Assembly: GCF_008932295.1 (NCBI RefSeq)
Contig: NZ_WBWA01000010.1
Coordinates: 1-64,000 of the forward strand
Direction: 5' to 3'
DNA length: 64,000 bases
From: Brucella tritici
GTDB lineage: Bacteria; Pseudomonadota; Alphaproteobacteria; Rhizobiales; Rhizobiaceae
Shown here: positions 8,713 to 18,190 of the stretch, one piece after another
How positions within the stretch are numbered: the stretch's first letter is position 1
Layout: each line of letters opens with the position of its first letter
Notes under the pieces: model-generated
The model's database searches: none
What the model was told of the DNA's origin: nothing
The model's input: only the letters and a program-made list of their open reading frames with translations
Made by a program: the position numbers and the translations under genes

Positions 8713-9123
8713 TAAGTCGTTCCTCAAATTTCGGCGTCGTTTCTGATCGCTTGCAACGATCCGCTTTATCAGTGCTTTACAGTGATAAAGCCCGAATAGC
8801 CAGTTGATCGAACATAATTCCAATCACCAGACCGCTTCAATGATTGAATATACATAACGATGCGCAGTTTCGCTCGGGTTAACAGCACCCTCGCCTGTCG
8901 CCCTGACACAGCGATTAACCCATATTCCTTCTTATATTAGCCGCCTCGGAACTATTCGCTCTTTTTTGCATTGATATACACCGGGTTTGTTATCGCAATG
9001 CAGGGCAACACCCAGAGGAGTGGTCGGAGCGCATATTGGCTCATGAATGACCGCTGATACCCGGCAACTATTGCTTCCCAACTGTCACCTTGATGATGGA
9101 AGGGACCACTGGAGGAACCCGTT
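8713..9123. other. Intergenic region between the 66-residue gene and the Pro-rich gene
   Basis: No gene is supported in these 411 bases. They contain the promoter regions of the two flanking divergent genes. The inverted repeat at 8764-8790 is listed separately. Confidence 0.5.
8764..8790. promoter_or_regulatory. Inverted repeat upstream of the 66-residue gene
   Basis: CTTTATCA (8764-8771) and TGATAAAG (8783-8790) are perfect complements around an 11-base centre. They lie 52-78 bases before the 8712 start, where an operator would be expected. The binding protein is unknown. Confidence 0.4.
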
Positions 9124-9411
9124 ATGGTTGATCCCCTTGATCCGCGAAACAGTGATCCCCGCACGACGACTGATCCACGCCTCTCGGACCCGTCTGGCCA
9201 ACCCGGAATGCCGCCACCTCCGCCCGCACGCGGCGGAAGCGGCTATCTGCTCGGCGCGGTGCTTCTGGCAGCGATCATTATCCTCGCTTACTTCTTCTAT
9301 CGGAATGGCAATGGAACGGATACTGCGGCTCCGGCTCCCCCGCCGCCCGCGACGCAAAGCGAGCCTGCAACACCGGCTCCAGCTCCGGCTAACCCGCCAG
9401 CGCAGAATTAA
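9124..9411 (+). CDS. Proline-rich single-pass membrane protein
   Basis: A 95-residue protein behind a GGAGGA ribosome binding site. Residues 1-40 are hydrophilic, with repeated DPR/SDP and a PPPPP stretch; one membrane helix spans about 41-59 (LLGAVLLAAIIILAYFF); residues 68-95 are Ala/Pro/Thr-rich. Such low-complexity tails are typical of small inner-membrane proteins of rhizobia whose roles are unknown. It converges on lpdA across a bidirectional terminator. Confidence 0.65.
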   Translation: MVDPLDPRNSDPRTTTDPRLSDPSGQPGMPPPPPARGGSGYLLGAVLLAAIIILAYFFYRNGNGTDTAAPAPPPPATQSEPATPAPAPANPPAQN

Positions 9412-9417
9412 GCATAT

Positions 9418-9443
9418 AAAAGGCCCGCAAATGCGGGCCTTTT
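9418..9443. terminator. Bidirectional terminator between the Pro-rich gene and lpdA
   Basis: AAAAGGCCCGC-AAAT-GCGGGCCTTTT is a perfect stem with A and T runs on opposite sides, placed between two convergent genes. Confidence 0.9.
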
Positions 9444-9465
9444 ACAATCATATGATTGCGGCCGA

Positions 9466-10881
9466 TTACATATGGATCGGCTTGGCGAAGGTCGCCAGAG
9501 CGGATTCGCGCACGGCTTCCGACATGGTCGGGTGGGCGTGGCAGGTGCGGGCCAGATCTTCCGACGAGCCGCCGAACTCCATCAGAACCGCCAGTTCGTG
9601 GATCATTTCACCGGCATTATAGCCGAGGATATGAGCGCCCAGAACGCGGTCCGTCGCCTTATCGGCGAGGATCTTCACGAAACCGTCGGTGTGGAGCATG
9701 GCACGTGCACGACCATTGGCCGTGAACGGGAACTTGCCGACCTTGTATTCGATACCGGCAGCCTTCAGTTCTTCTTCGGTCTTGCCGACCGAAGCGACTT
9801 CCGGCTGCGTGTAGACGACGCTCGGAATGACATCGAAATTCACGTGACCGGCCTGACCGGCGATGATTTCGGCAACGGCAATACCTTCGTCTTCGGCCTT
9901 GTGCGCCAGCATCGGACCCTGCACCACATCGCCGATGGCATAGATGCCTTCGACATTGGTGCGCCAATGGCCGTCAATCGCAACACGGCCGCGATCATCG
10001 ACATTCACGCCAGCTTCCTGAAGGCCAAGACCGTCCGTATAAGGACGACGACCGGTTGCGATCAGAACTGCATCGGCTTCAAGCGTTTCAGCCGCGCCGC
10101 CCTTCACCGGTTCGAAAGTCACCTTTGCGCCCCCGGAATTGGCCTTGCCGACTTTCTCGACGCCTGTAACCTTGGCGCCGAGCTTGAAGGCAATGCCCTG
10201 CTTTTCGAGCAGGCGCTGGAACTGCTTCGACACTTCGCCATCCATGGGCCCGAGCACCTTGTCGAGATATTCGACGACCGTGACCTTCGCACCAAGACGC
10301 GCCCAGACGGAACCAAGTTCCAGACCGATCACGCCGCCGCCAACTACGATCAGGCTGCCCGGAACCTTGTCGAAGGAAAGCGCGCCGGTCGAGGAAACGA
10401 TGACCTTTTCGTCAATATCGACCTTGACGCCCGGAATGCCCGCGACGTCGGAACCGGTAGCAATGATGATGTTCTTTGCTTCGATTTCCTCGACCTTGCC
10501 GTCTTCGGCAGTCACGGAAACCTTGCCCTTGCCGACGATCTTGCCAGTGCCGATGAAAGCCGTGATCTTGTTCTTCTTGAACAGGAATTCAACGCCCGTG
10601 ACATTGGCCTTAACGGTCGTGTCCTTGTGCGCCAGCATCTTTCCCAGATTGAGCTTCGGCGTCACTTCCACGCCGAGCGTGTCGAAGGAATGACCGGCTT
10701 CGGCGAAAACTTCCGACGCATGCAGAAGCGCCTTGGAAGGAATGCAGCCGATATTCAGGCAGGTGCCACCGAAGGTCTTGCGCTTCTCCACAACAGCAAC
10801 GGAAAGACCAAGCTGTGCAGCCTTGATCGCGGCGACATAACCGCCGGGGCCTGTACCGATGACAACCACATCGTATGACAT
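9466..10881 (-). CDS. lpdA: Dihydrolipoamide dehydrogenase (E3)
   Basis: E3 re-oxidises the lipoyl groups of the 2-oxoglutarate (and possibly other) dehydrogenase complex with FAD and NAD+. The 471-residue protein shows the FAD site GTGPGGYVAA (residues 9-18), the redox pair C41/C46 in GGTCLNIGCIPSK, the NAD site VVGGGVIGLELGSVWARLG, the second FAD motif IYAIGDV and the active-site HAHPTMSE near the C-terminus. It is the last member of the mdh-suc cluster, on the same strand, after three non-TCA genes. Confidence 0.97.
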   Translation of the reverse strand: MSYDVVVIGTGPGGYVAAIKAAQLGLSVAVVEKRKTFGGTCLNIGCIPSKALLHASEVFAEAGHSFDTLGVEVTPKLNLGKMLAHKDTTVKANVTGVEFLFKKNKITAFIGTGKIVGKGKVSVTAEDGKVEEIEAKNIIIATGSDVAGIPGVKVDIDEKVIVSSTGALSFDKVPGSLIVVGGGVIGLELGSVWARLGAKVTVVEYLDKVLGPMDGEVSKQFQRLLEKQGIAFKLGAKVTGVEKVGKANSGGAKVTFEPVKGGAAETLEADAVLIATGRRPYTDGLGLQEAGVNVDDRGRVAIDGHWRTNVEGIYAIGDVVQGPMLAHKAEDEGIAVAEIIAGQAGHVNFDVIPSVVYTQPEVASVGKTEEELKAAGIEYKVGKFPFTANGRARAMLHTDGFVKILADKATDRVLGAHILGYNAGEMIHELAVLMEFGGSSEDLARTCHAHPTMSEAVRESALATFAKPIHM

Positions 10882-10992
10882 TGAACTATCCTTCTTCAGT
10901 CTGTCCTGAACCTTTTTCGAACGCCCCGTCCATCCGGGTCCGTTCCTTCATTCGAAATTATTCACATACAATCGGTGCCTTCGGGCTACCGA

Positions 10993-11535
10993 TCATTCCT
11001 CGTCTGGTGAGCATCCCTGAAAACGGAATGCTTCCCACTGAAGCAGCTTTTCGGGTTTTGCCGCTCCAAAATCATAACCATCGAGCGCCGTCACCAGATC
11101 GGGCAGCAGGATCGCCTGCGCTGCAGGCTCGTCCGCCTTGGGCAGGACGTCAGCTTCCGCGCCTTCCTTCAGCGAATAGATGACGCTTTGCCAGATGCTG
11201 CAATCATCGAGATCTTCCGGGTTGGAACCGTCACCCTTGCAATTGAAGGTCAGCAACGCATAGGGACGCGCCACACCTTCTTCCGGCCAGATCACCATGC
11301 CGCTCAGCTTGAACTCGGGCTTGTCATTGGCCGTGATGGTGAATTCATTCGTCGGTGCCGGTGACATTTTCAGGTCGTTCGGCTGCTCCGGACGGAAGGT
11401 CAGCGTATAGGCATCGTCGCGATCGCGATAAATCGCCCGGTTCTGGGTGCAGGCCGCCTGAACCGCGGTCGAGAACACGGTGAGCGCAAGCACCGAAACG
11501 GCGGCGGTCCTGAAAAGCTTGTTTGCAGCGTGCAT
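10993..11535 (-). CDS. Exported hypothetical protein
   Basis: A 180-residue protein with a clear signal peptide (charged start, hydrophobic core at about 10-22, AVQA cleavage near residue 27). The mature part has four cysteines (C29 and those in FNCKGDG, LDDCSIW and FQGCSPDEE), suitable for two disulfides in the periplasm. I do not recognise a domain. It lies between the LysE-type gene and lpdA inside the TCA gene run, in the same orientation. Confidence 0.65.
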   Translation of the reverse strand: MHAANKLFRTAAVSVLALTVFSTAVQAACTQNRAIYRDRDDAYTLTFRPEQPNDLKMSPAPTNEFTITANDKPEFKLSGMVIWPEEGVARPYALLTFNCKGDGSNPEDLDDCSIWQSVIYSLKEGAEADVLPKADEPAAQAILLPDLVTALDGYDFGAAKPEKLLQWEAFRFQGCSPDEE

Positions 11536-11614
11536 CTGTCGGTTCTCCCTGAATGTTCCGGTTGAGTGTTTCCGGCAGCGAATCGAGGTTCAGTAAAACT
11601 GAACCTGTTGCTTC

Positions 11615-12253
11615 TTACATAGCCTTTTCGGTGGCAAGTTTAAGTCCCAGCGCGATGAAGACAACGCCGCTGGTCCGATCAATCCATTTCGAGGCGCGCG
11701 AGAAGGCCGCACGCATCTTCGGCGTCGTCATGAAAAGGCTGACACCGACGAACCAGGAGATCAAGGCGGTTGCCATCACAACACCGTAACCAAGCTTCAC
11801 TTCGGTCGGTGTATGGGCATGAACGACCGTCGAGAAAATCGACAGAAAGAAGAACACTGCTTTCGGATTGAGCGCATTGGCCGCAAAGCCGAGGCCAAAC
11901 GCCTTGGCGAAGCTCTGCTGCCTATGCGGTTCCTTCGGCGCCGCTTCCACATCGATTTTTGTCGTTCCAGCGCGCAACGCCTTGATGCCGATATAGACCA
12001 GATAGGCCACACCGCACCATTTGACGATATTGAACAGGTAGATCGACTTGGAAATGATGAGCCCGAGACCCAAAACCGTATAGGTGACATGCATCATCAG
12101 GGCGGCGCCAATGCCGAAGCTCGTGATGATCGCCTCGCGACGGCCATGCAGCAGCGACTGCCGGATAACCATGGCGAGATCGGCGCCAGGGGAAACGATG
12201 GCAAAGACGAAAATCGCCATCAGGGATGCAAGTTCGAACAGATAGGGATGCAT
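11615..12253 (-). CDS. LysE/RhtB-family amino-acid exporter
   Basis: A 212-residue inner-membrane protein with about six helices. The N-terminal IVSPGADLAMVIRQSLLHGRREAI segment and the later ALNPKAVFFFLSIF motif are the family hallmarks. LysE/RhtB proteins export amino acids or similar metabolites; the substrate is not predictable. It follows the MAPEG gene by 41 bases on the same strand, within the sucB-lpdA interval. Confidence 0.9.
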   Translation of the reverse strand: MHPYLFELASLMAIFVFAIVSPGADLAMVIRQSLLHGRREAIITSFGIGAALMMHVTYTVLGLGLIISKSIYLFNIVKWCGVAYLVYIGIKALRAGTTKIDVEAAPKEPHRQQSFAKAFGLGFAANALNPKAVFFFLSIFSTVVHAHTPTEVKLGYGVVMATALISWFVGVSLFMTTPKMRAAFSRASKWIDRTSGVVFIALGLKLATEKAM

Positions 12254-12294
12254 CGCGTTTCCTTCATTGCGCGTGTCTCACGCGCAGGCTGTCA

Positions 12295-12708
12295 TCACAG
12301 AACCAGAGCCAGAAGCATGATACCGAGCCCCACCAGACTAATGAGCCAGACGAAGGAACGGAAATAGGGAATGCCCGCCAGATAAAGCGGGATATAGACG
12401 ATGCGGCCGAAAAACCAGAGCCACGCCCCGAGAATACCCCATCCGGACGGATCGCCTTTCAGCACGAGCGCCAGCGCCAGAGCGATGAAAGCCGGATAGG
12501 TCTCGCGGAAATTGGCGGAGGCTCGCTCCGCGCGACCGGCAAATTTGCCGGAGGGTTTCAAACCCTCGTCGCGCGGACCGGCATTCCATTGAGAGCCGAG
12601 TTCCTTCGTTGCCGCAAAGCCCTGCAGGAGGATATGAACCACCAGCAGGACAACGCTCAAGCCGACCAGCGGCAGAAACGGGGATGCGGAGAAGATGCCC
12701 GGCTCCAT
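12295..12708 (-). CDS. MAPEG-family membrane protein
   Basis: A 137-residue protein with four membrane segments and the MAPEG-like pattern RAERASANFRETYPAFIALAL followed by FFGRIVYIPLYLAGIPYFRS. Eukaryotic members handle glutathione and eicosanoids; bacterial members are mostly uncharacterised. It begins nine bases after the sucB stop, so it is almost certainly cotranscribed with the TCA genes, though a functional link is not evident. Confidence 0.85.
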   Translation of the reverse strand: MEPGIFSASPFLPLVGLSVVLLVVHILLQGFAATKELGSQWNAGPRDEGLKPSGKFAGRAERASANFRETYPAFIALALALVLKGDPSGWGILGAWLWFFGRIVYIPLYLAGIPYFRSFVWLISLVGLGIMLLALVL

Positions 12709-12717
12709 CGTTCGTCC

Positions 12718-13950
12718 TTAGAGATCGAGAACCAGACGTTCCGGATCTTCCAGGCTTTCCTTGACGCGCACGAGGAAGGTCACGGCTTCCTTGCCATCCA
12801 CGATGCGGTGATCGTAGGAGAGGGCAAGATACATCATCGGGCGGATCACGATCTGACCGCCGACGACAACCGGACGTTCCTGGATCTTGTGCATGCCGAG
12901 GATACCCGACTGCGGAGCGTTCAGGATTGGCGAGGACATCAGCGAACCGTACACGCCGCCATTGGTGATGGTGAACGTGCCGCCCTGCATGTCGGCAACC
13001 GAAAGCGTGCCGTCACGCGCTGCCTTGGCAAGACGTCCCAGTTCCTTTTCAACGCCGGCAATCGAAAGCTGGTCGGCATCACGGATAACCGGAACCACAA
13101 GGCCCTTGTCCGTACCGACGGCCATGCCGACATGGGCAAAGTTCTTGTAGATGATGTCAGTGCCGTCGATCTCGGCGTTAACAGCCGGGATTTCCTTCAG
13201 CGCATGGGTCACGGCCTTGGTGAAGAAGCCCATGAAGCCGAGCTTCACGCCATGCTTCTTTTCGAAGACGTCCTTGTACTTGGTGCGCAGTTCCATGACC
13301 GCAGACATGTCGACTTCATTATAGGTCGTCAGCATGGCGGCGGTGTTCTGGGCATCCTTCAGACGCTTGGCAATCGTCTGGCGCAGACGGGTCATCTTCA
13401 CGCGTTCTTCGCGAGAAGCGTCGTCAGCCGACGATGCCGGACGGGCAGCAGCCGGTGCGGCAGGAGCCGGAGTAGCAGAAACACCCCCAGAAACACCCTT
13501 GGCGATGGCGTCGAGCACGTCACCCTTCAGCACCTGACCACGCTTGCCGGAACCATCCACCTGGTCGGCGGAAAGGTTGTTTTCTGAAAGCAGCTTGGAG
13601 GCTGCAGGAGCAGGCTGCATAGCCGGGCCCGACGAAGCCGAGGCGACAGGTGCGGCGGCAGCAGGCTTGGCTTCTTCCTTCTTCGCAGCAGGGGCCGCAG
13701 CGACGGCAGAGCCATCGGTGGAAATCTGGCCGAGAAGCGCATTGACCTCGACCGTGTCGCCTTCCTTGGCCGTGATTTCAGCCAGAACGCCAGCAGCAGC
13801 AGCCGGAACTTCCACTGTCACCTTATCGGTTTCCAGTTCCACCAGCGGTTCGTCGACAGCGATGGCGTCGCCGACCTTCTTGAACCATTTTCCGATGGTT
13901 GCCTCAGTAACGGACTCCCCAAGCGTGGGAACGCGAATTTCGGTGGCCAT
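12718..13950 (-). CDS. sucB: 2-oxoglutarate dehydrogenase E2 (dihydrolipoyl succinyltransferase)
   Basis: E2 forms the core of the 2-oxoglutarate dehydrogenase complex and transfers succinyl groups to CoA. The 410-residue protein contains one lipoyl domain (residues 1-77, lipoylated K43 in ETDKVTVEV), an Ala/Pro linker, a peripheral-subunit-binding domain (about 118-155, [19 protein letters not shown]) and the catalytic domain ending in SYDHRIVDG with H381 and D385. It follows sucA by 93 bases, an interval that contains a perfect hairpin. Confidence 0.97.
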   Translation of the reverse strand: MATEIRVPTLGESVTEATIGKWFKKVGDAIAVDEPLVELETDKVTVEVPAAAAGVLAEITAKEGDTVEVNALLGQISTDGSAVAAAPAAKKEEAKPAAAAPVASASSGPAMQPAPAASKLLSENNLSADQVDGSGKRGQVLKGDVLDAIAKGVSGGVSATPAPAAPAAARPASSADDASREERVKMTRLRQTIAKRLKDAQNTAAMLTTYNEVDMSAVMELRTKYKDVFEKKHGVKLGFMGFFTKAVTHALKEIPAVNAEIDGTDIIYKNFAHVGMAVGTDKGLVVPVIRDADQLSIAGVEKELGRLAKAARDGTLSVADMQGGTFTITNGGVYGSLMSSPILNAPQSGILGMHKIQERPVVVGGQIVIRPMMYLALSYDHRIVDGKEAVTFLVRVKESLEDPERLVLDL

Positions 13951-14001
13951 GGTTTCTTCTTCCGTTGATCTTCAAACTTTAGATTCTGTGTTCAATTCAG
14001 G

Positions 14002-14029
14002 TTGGAGCAGTTCCGAAAAACTGCTCCAA
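14002..14029 (-). other. Intercistronic hairpin between sucA and sucB
   Basis: TTGGAGCAGTT and AACTGCTCCAA form an 11-bp perfect stem with a six-base loop and no T run. It is probably a small repetitive (RIME-like) palindrome or an mRNA processing/stability element rather than a terminator, because sucB needs read-through. Confidence 0.55.
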
Positions 14030-14043
14030 AACTCAAACCCGGA

Positions 14044-17000
14044 TCAGTTACCGAGCGCATCCTCAAGGAAAGCGGCGAGCTGTGCAAGATGCTTCGACAT
14101 CAGACCCGTTGCAGGCGATGCTGCGGCCGGACGGCCCGCATAGCGCACGCGCTGATGCTTGGCGTCGATATGAGCCAGCACCCATTCCAGATACGGGTCG
14201 ATGAACGACCATGCGCCCATGTTCTTCGGCTCTTCCTGACACCAGACCATTTCCGCATGGCGGAAGCGTGACAGCTCATTGATGAGTGCCTTGGCCGGGA
14301 ACGGGTAAAGCTGTTCGACACGCAGCAGGTAGACGTCATCGATACCCCGCTTTTCACGCTCTTCGTAGAGGTCGTAATAGACCTTGCCCGAGCAGAGAAC
14401 GACGCGACGGATCTTTGCATCTTTCTGGAGCTTGATGCCTTCGTCCTTGTTGTACTGCGCATCGTCCCACAGCAGACGGTGGAACGAGGATTCGCCCGAC
14501 ATTTCGTTGAGGGTCGAAATGGCTCGCTTGTGACGCAGCAGCGATTTCGGCGTCATCATGATGAGCGGCTTGCGGAAGTCGCGCTTCATCTGACGGCGCA
14601 GAATATGGAAGTAGTTAGCCGGCGTCGTGACGTTTGCCACCTGCATGTTGTCTTCGGCGCAAAGCTGGAGATAACGTTCCAGACGAGCCGACGAATGTTC
14701 CGGACCCTGACCTTCATAGCCGTGCGGCAGAAGGCAGACGAGACCGGACATGCGCAGCCACTTGCGTTCGCCCGAAGAGATGAACTGGTCAAACACAACC
14801 TGCGCACCGTTGGCGAAATCGCCGAACTGGGCTTCCCACAGAACCAGAGCGCGCGGGTCGGACAGCGAATAGCCATACTCGTAGCCGAGAACAGCTTCTT
14901 CCGAGAGCATCGAGTTGATGACCTCGTAAATCGCCTGGCCCTTCTGGATATTGTTGAGCGGGATGTAGCGGTTCTGGGTTTCCTGATCGTAGAGAACCGT
15001 ATGACGCTGCGAGAAGGTACCGCGTTCGACATCCTGACCCGAGAAACGGATCGGGTTGCCTTCGGCGACCAGCGAACCAAAAGCAAGTGCCTCTGCCGTC
15101 GCCCAGTCGATACCCTCGCCGGTTTCGATCATCTTGGCACGGTTGTCGAGGAAACGCTGGATCGTGCGATGGACCTGGAAGTCCTTCGGCACTTCAACCA
15201 GCTTCTTGCCGATTTCCTTGAGCGTCTTCATCGGCACCGCAGTCTTGCCGCGACGCTGTTCGTCGGCATTGTCGGCGGTGCGCAAGCCAGCCCACGCGCC
15301 ATCCAGCCAGTCGGCCTTGTTCGGCTTGTAGCTCTGTCCGGCGTCGAATTCGGTTTCCAGATTATCGCGCCACTGCGCTTTCATCTGGTCGATTTCTTCC
15401 TGCTTCATCAGACCTTCAGCAATCAGCTTGTCGCTGTAAAGCTGAACCGTGGTCTTGTGCGCACGGATCGCCTTGTACATCAGCGGCTGGGTGAAGGACG
15501 GCTCGTCGCCTTCATTGTGACCGAAGCGGCGATAGCAGAACATGTCGATGACCACCGGCTTGTGGAAGGTCATGCGGAATTCGGTTGCTACCTTGGCGGC
15601 GAACACCACGGCTTCCGGATCGTCGCCATTGACGTGGAAGATCGGCGCTTCAATCATCTTCGCCACATCCGACGGATAAGGCGACGAACGTGAGAAGGCC
15701 GGATTGGTGGTGAAACCGATCTGGTTGTTGATGATGAAGTGAACCGTACCGGCAACGCGGTGCCCCTTCAGGCCGGAGAGACCGAGGCACTCGGCCACGA
15801 CACCCTGACCGGCAAAGGCAGCATCGCCATGCAGGAGCAGCGGCAAAACCTTGGCGCGCGTTGCGAGCGGAACCATGTCGTCACGGGTGCGACCGGCCAG
15901 CAGATCCTGCTTGGCGCGGGCCTTGCCCATTACGACCGGGTTGACGATTTCAAGATGCGACGGGTTGGCGGTCAACGACAGGTGGACCTTGTTGCCGTCG
16001 AATTCACGATCCGACGAAGCGCCCAGATGGTACTTCACGTCGCCCGAGCCCTCCACGTCGTCCGGCGCATAGGAGCCGCCCTTGAACTCGTGGAAGATAG
16101 CGCGGTGCGGCTTGCCCATGACCTGGCTAAGCACGTTCAGACGGCCACGGTGGGCCATGCCGAAGATGATTTCCTTGACGCCCATGGCGCCGCCGCGCTT
16201 GACGATCTGCTCAAGGGCCGGAATCAGCGATTCACCGCCATCGAGGCCGAAACGCTTGGTGCCCTTGTACTTGACGTCGATGAACTGCTCGAAGCCTTCC
16301 GCTTCGATCAGCTTCGACAGGATGGCCTTCTTGCCTTCCGGCGTGAAAGCAACTTTTTTGTCCGGACCTTCAATGCGTTCCTGAATCCAGGCCTTTTCAG
16401 CCGGATCGGAGATATGCATGAATTCGACGCCGATCGTGCCGCAATAGGTACGCTTCAAAATGTCGAGCATTTCCGGCACGGTCGCATATTCGAGGCCGAG
16501 CACGTTGTCGATGAAGATCTTGCGGTTGTAATCGGCAGGCGTGAAACCGTAATTTTCCGGCTCCAGCTCATTATAGTCGTTCGGCTTTTCGGAGAGACCC
16601 AGCGGATCTAGATTGGCGTGCAGATGGCCGCGCATGCGATAGGCGCGGATCATCATGATGGCGCGAACGCTGTCGCGTGCAGCCTGCGTGATCTCTTCGC
16701 TGGTAAGGGCTGCGCCGGTCGCACCCTTCGCTTCGCCCTTTGCAGCCTTGCCTTTCAGCTTGTCGGTGACATGCTTTTCGACTTCAGCCCAGTTGCCATC
16801 GAGCGCAGAAATCAATTCGCCATTGGCTGCAATCGGCCAGTTCTTCCTGGTCCAGGACGCGCCTTCAGCGTTCTTCTTCACATCGTCGGCATTATCGCCC
16901 AGCTTCGCGAAGAAATCGCGCCACTGCGGATCGACCGAATTCGGATCGTCCTCATATTTGGCGTACAGCTCCTCGATATAGTCGGCATTGCCGCCATAGA

Positions 17001-17049
17001 GGAATGAGGTAAGGGCGAAAACGTCGTTGGCTTGTTCTTGCCTTGCCAT
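14044..17049 (-). CDS. sucA: 2-oxoglutarate dehydrogenase E1 component
   Basis: E1 is the thiamine-diphosphate enzyme that decarboxylates 2-oxoglutarate and succinylates the E2 lipoyl arm. The product has 1001 residues, the expected size. It has the N-terminal E2-binding segment (FLYGGNADYIEELYAKYEDDPNSV; first residues MARQEQANDVFALTSFLYGG), GMAHRGRLNVLSQVMGKPHR, the ThDP motif region HVNGDDPEAVVFAAK with RRFGHNEGDEPSFTQP, and the C-terminal VWCQEEPKNMGAW. It is separated from sucD by 235 bases holding a terminator-like hairpin, so sucAB may also have a promoter of their own. Confidence 0.98.
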   Translation of the reverse strand: MARQEQANDVFALTSFLYGGNADYIEELYAKYEDDPNSVDPQWRDFFAKLGDNADDVKKNAEGASWTRKNWPIAANGELISALDGNWAEVEKHVTDKLKGKAAKGEAKGATGAALTSEEITQAARDSVRAIMMIRAYRMRGHLHANLDPLGLSEKPNDYNELEPENYGFTPADYNRKIFIDNVLGLEYATVPEMLDILKRTYCGTIGVEFMHISDPAEKAWIQERIEGPDKKVAFTPEGKKAILSKLIEAEGFEQFIDVKYKGTKRFGLDGGESLIPALEQIVKRGGAMGVKEIIFGMAHRGRLNVLSQVMGKPHRAIFHEFKGGSYAPDDVEGSGDVKYHLGASSDREFDGNKVHLSLTANPSHLEIVNPVVMGKARAKQDLLAGRTRDDMVPLATRAKVLPLLLHGDAAFAGQGVVAECLGLSGLKGHRVAGTVHFIINNQIGFTTNPAFSRSSPYPSDVAKMIEAPIFHVNGDDPEAVVFAAKVATEFRMTFHKPVVIDMFCYRRFGHNEGDEPSFTQPLMYKAIRAHKTTVQLYSDKLIAEGLMKQEEIDQMKAQWRDNLETEFDAGQSYKPNKADWLDGAWAGLRTADNADEQRRGKTAVPMKTLKEIGKKLVEVPKDFQVHRTIQRFLDNRAKMIETGEGIDWATAEALAFGSLVAEGNPIRFSGQDVERGTFSQRHTVLYDQETQNRYIPLNNIQKGQAIYEVINSMLSEEAVLGYEYGYSLSDPRALVLWEAQFGDFANGAQVVFDQFISSGERKWLRMSGLVCLLPHGYEGQGPEHSSARLERYLQLCAEDNMQVANVTTPANYFHILRRQMKRDFRKPLIMMTPKSLLRHKRAISTLNEMSGESSFHRLLWDDAQYNKDEGIKLQKDAKIRRVVLCSGKVYYDLYEEREKRGIDDVYLLRVEQLYPFPAKALINELSRFRHAEMVWCQEEPKNMGAWSFIDPYLEWVLAHIDAKHQRVRYAGRPAAASPATGLMSKHLAQLAAFLEDALGN

Positions 17050-17234
17050 AGCCTATCCGGAGCAGTGCTCCGTCTCCTTGTCAGTGGCTCATCTTGCGCG
17101 GGCCGGAAGTTTGAAACTTCATCCCTCACGCCGCCGGGGAGGAACCGCTACAGACCCCGGCATGACTAAACTCTACGCGTCGGAACGGATATCCGTCCCT
17201 CTAAGCGGATCACATGACCCGCTGTTATGCTAAA

Positions 17235-17262
17235 CCCGGCAGCGGCTTTCGCCGCCGCCGGG
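17235..17262 (-). terminator. Hairpin after sucD
   Basis: CCCGGC and GCGGC arms flank a TTTC/GAAA tetraloop with one bulge, followed on the minus strand by TTTAGC. It may partly terminate mdh-sucCD transcription before sucA. Confidence 0.6.
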
Positions 17263-17284
17263 ATATTCAGACCGATACGCGATC

Positions 17285-18187
17285 TCAGCCCTTGAGGACT
17301 TCGACCAGCGTCTTGCCGAGCTGCGCCGGCGACGGCGACACGCGGATGCCAGCCGATTCCATGGCTGCAATCTTGTCTTCCGCTCCGCCCTTGCCGCCGG
17401 AGATCACGGCGCCGGCATGGCCCATGGTGCGTCCGGCAGGAGCCGTACGGCCAGCGATGAAGCCGACCATTGGCTTCTTGCGACCGCGCTTGGCTTCGTC
17501 CTTGAGGAACTGAGCCGCATCTTCTTCAGCCGAACCGCCGATTTCACCGATCATGACGATCGACTTGGTTTCGTCGTCGGCCAGGAACATTTCCAGCACG
17601 TCGATGAACTCGGTGCCCTTGACCGGGTCGCCGCCGATACCGACAGCAGTGGTCTGGCCGAGGCCCTCGTTCGAGGTCTGGAACACAGCTTCATAGGTAA
17701 GCGTGCCGGAGCGCGATACAACACCCACCGAACCCTTCTTGAAGATATTGCCCGGCATGATGCCGATCTTGCATTCTTCAGGGGTCAGGATGCCCGGGCA
17801 GTTCGGTCCGAGCAGGCGCGACTTCGAGCGTTCCAGACGCTCCTTGACGCGAACCATGTCCAGGACCGGAATGCCTTCGGTGATGCAGACGATGAACGGA
17901 ACTTCAGCTTCGATAGCTTCGATGATCGCGTCGGCTGCGCCTGCAGGCGGAACGTAGATCACGGATGCGTCAGCGCCCGTGCGTTCCTTGGCTTCGGCAA
18001 CAGTTGCGAAGATCGGAAGCTTTTCGCCCTTGGAGCCTTCCCAGGTTTCGCCACCCTTCTTCGGATGGATACCGCCGACCATCTGCGTGCCGTAGTAAGC
18101 AAGCGCCTGTTCGGTGTGGAAGGTACCGGTCTTGCCGGTCAGGCCCTGTACGAGAACCTTGGTGTCCTTGTTAACGAGAATGGACAT
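17285..18187 (-). CDS. sucD: Succinyl-CoA synthetase alpha subunit
   Basis: SucD binds CoA and carries the phosphohistidine intermediate; with SucC it converts succinyl-CoA to succinate while making a nucleoside triphosphate. The 300-residue protein has the CoA-binding start ([21 protein letters not shown]; core [10 protein letters not shown]), [18 protein letters not shown] and the catalytic H257 in [14 protein letters not shown]. It starts three bases after the sucC stop, so the two are translationally coupled. Confidence 0.98.
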   Translation of the reverse strand: MSILVNKDTKVLVQGLTGKTGTFHTEQALAYYGTQMVGGIHPKKGGETWEGSKGEKLPIFATVAEAKERTGADASVIYVPPAGAADAIIEAIEAEVPFIVCITEGIPVLDMVRVKERLERSKSRLLGPNCPGILTPEECKIGIMPGNIFKKGSVGVVSRSGTLTYEAVFQTSNEGLGQTTAVGIGGDPVKGTEFIDVLEMFLADDETKSIVMIGEIGGSAEEDAAQFLKDEAKRGRKKPMVGFIAGRTAPAGRTMGHAGAVISGGKGGAEDKIAAMESAGIRVSPSPAQLGKTLVEVLKG

Positions 18188-18190
18188 GCC

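Noticed and set aside
9472-10878. A 468-residue plus-strand frame covering lpdA
   Set aside because: It is complementary to lpdA codon for codon and has no RBS or domain.
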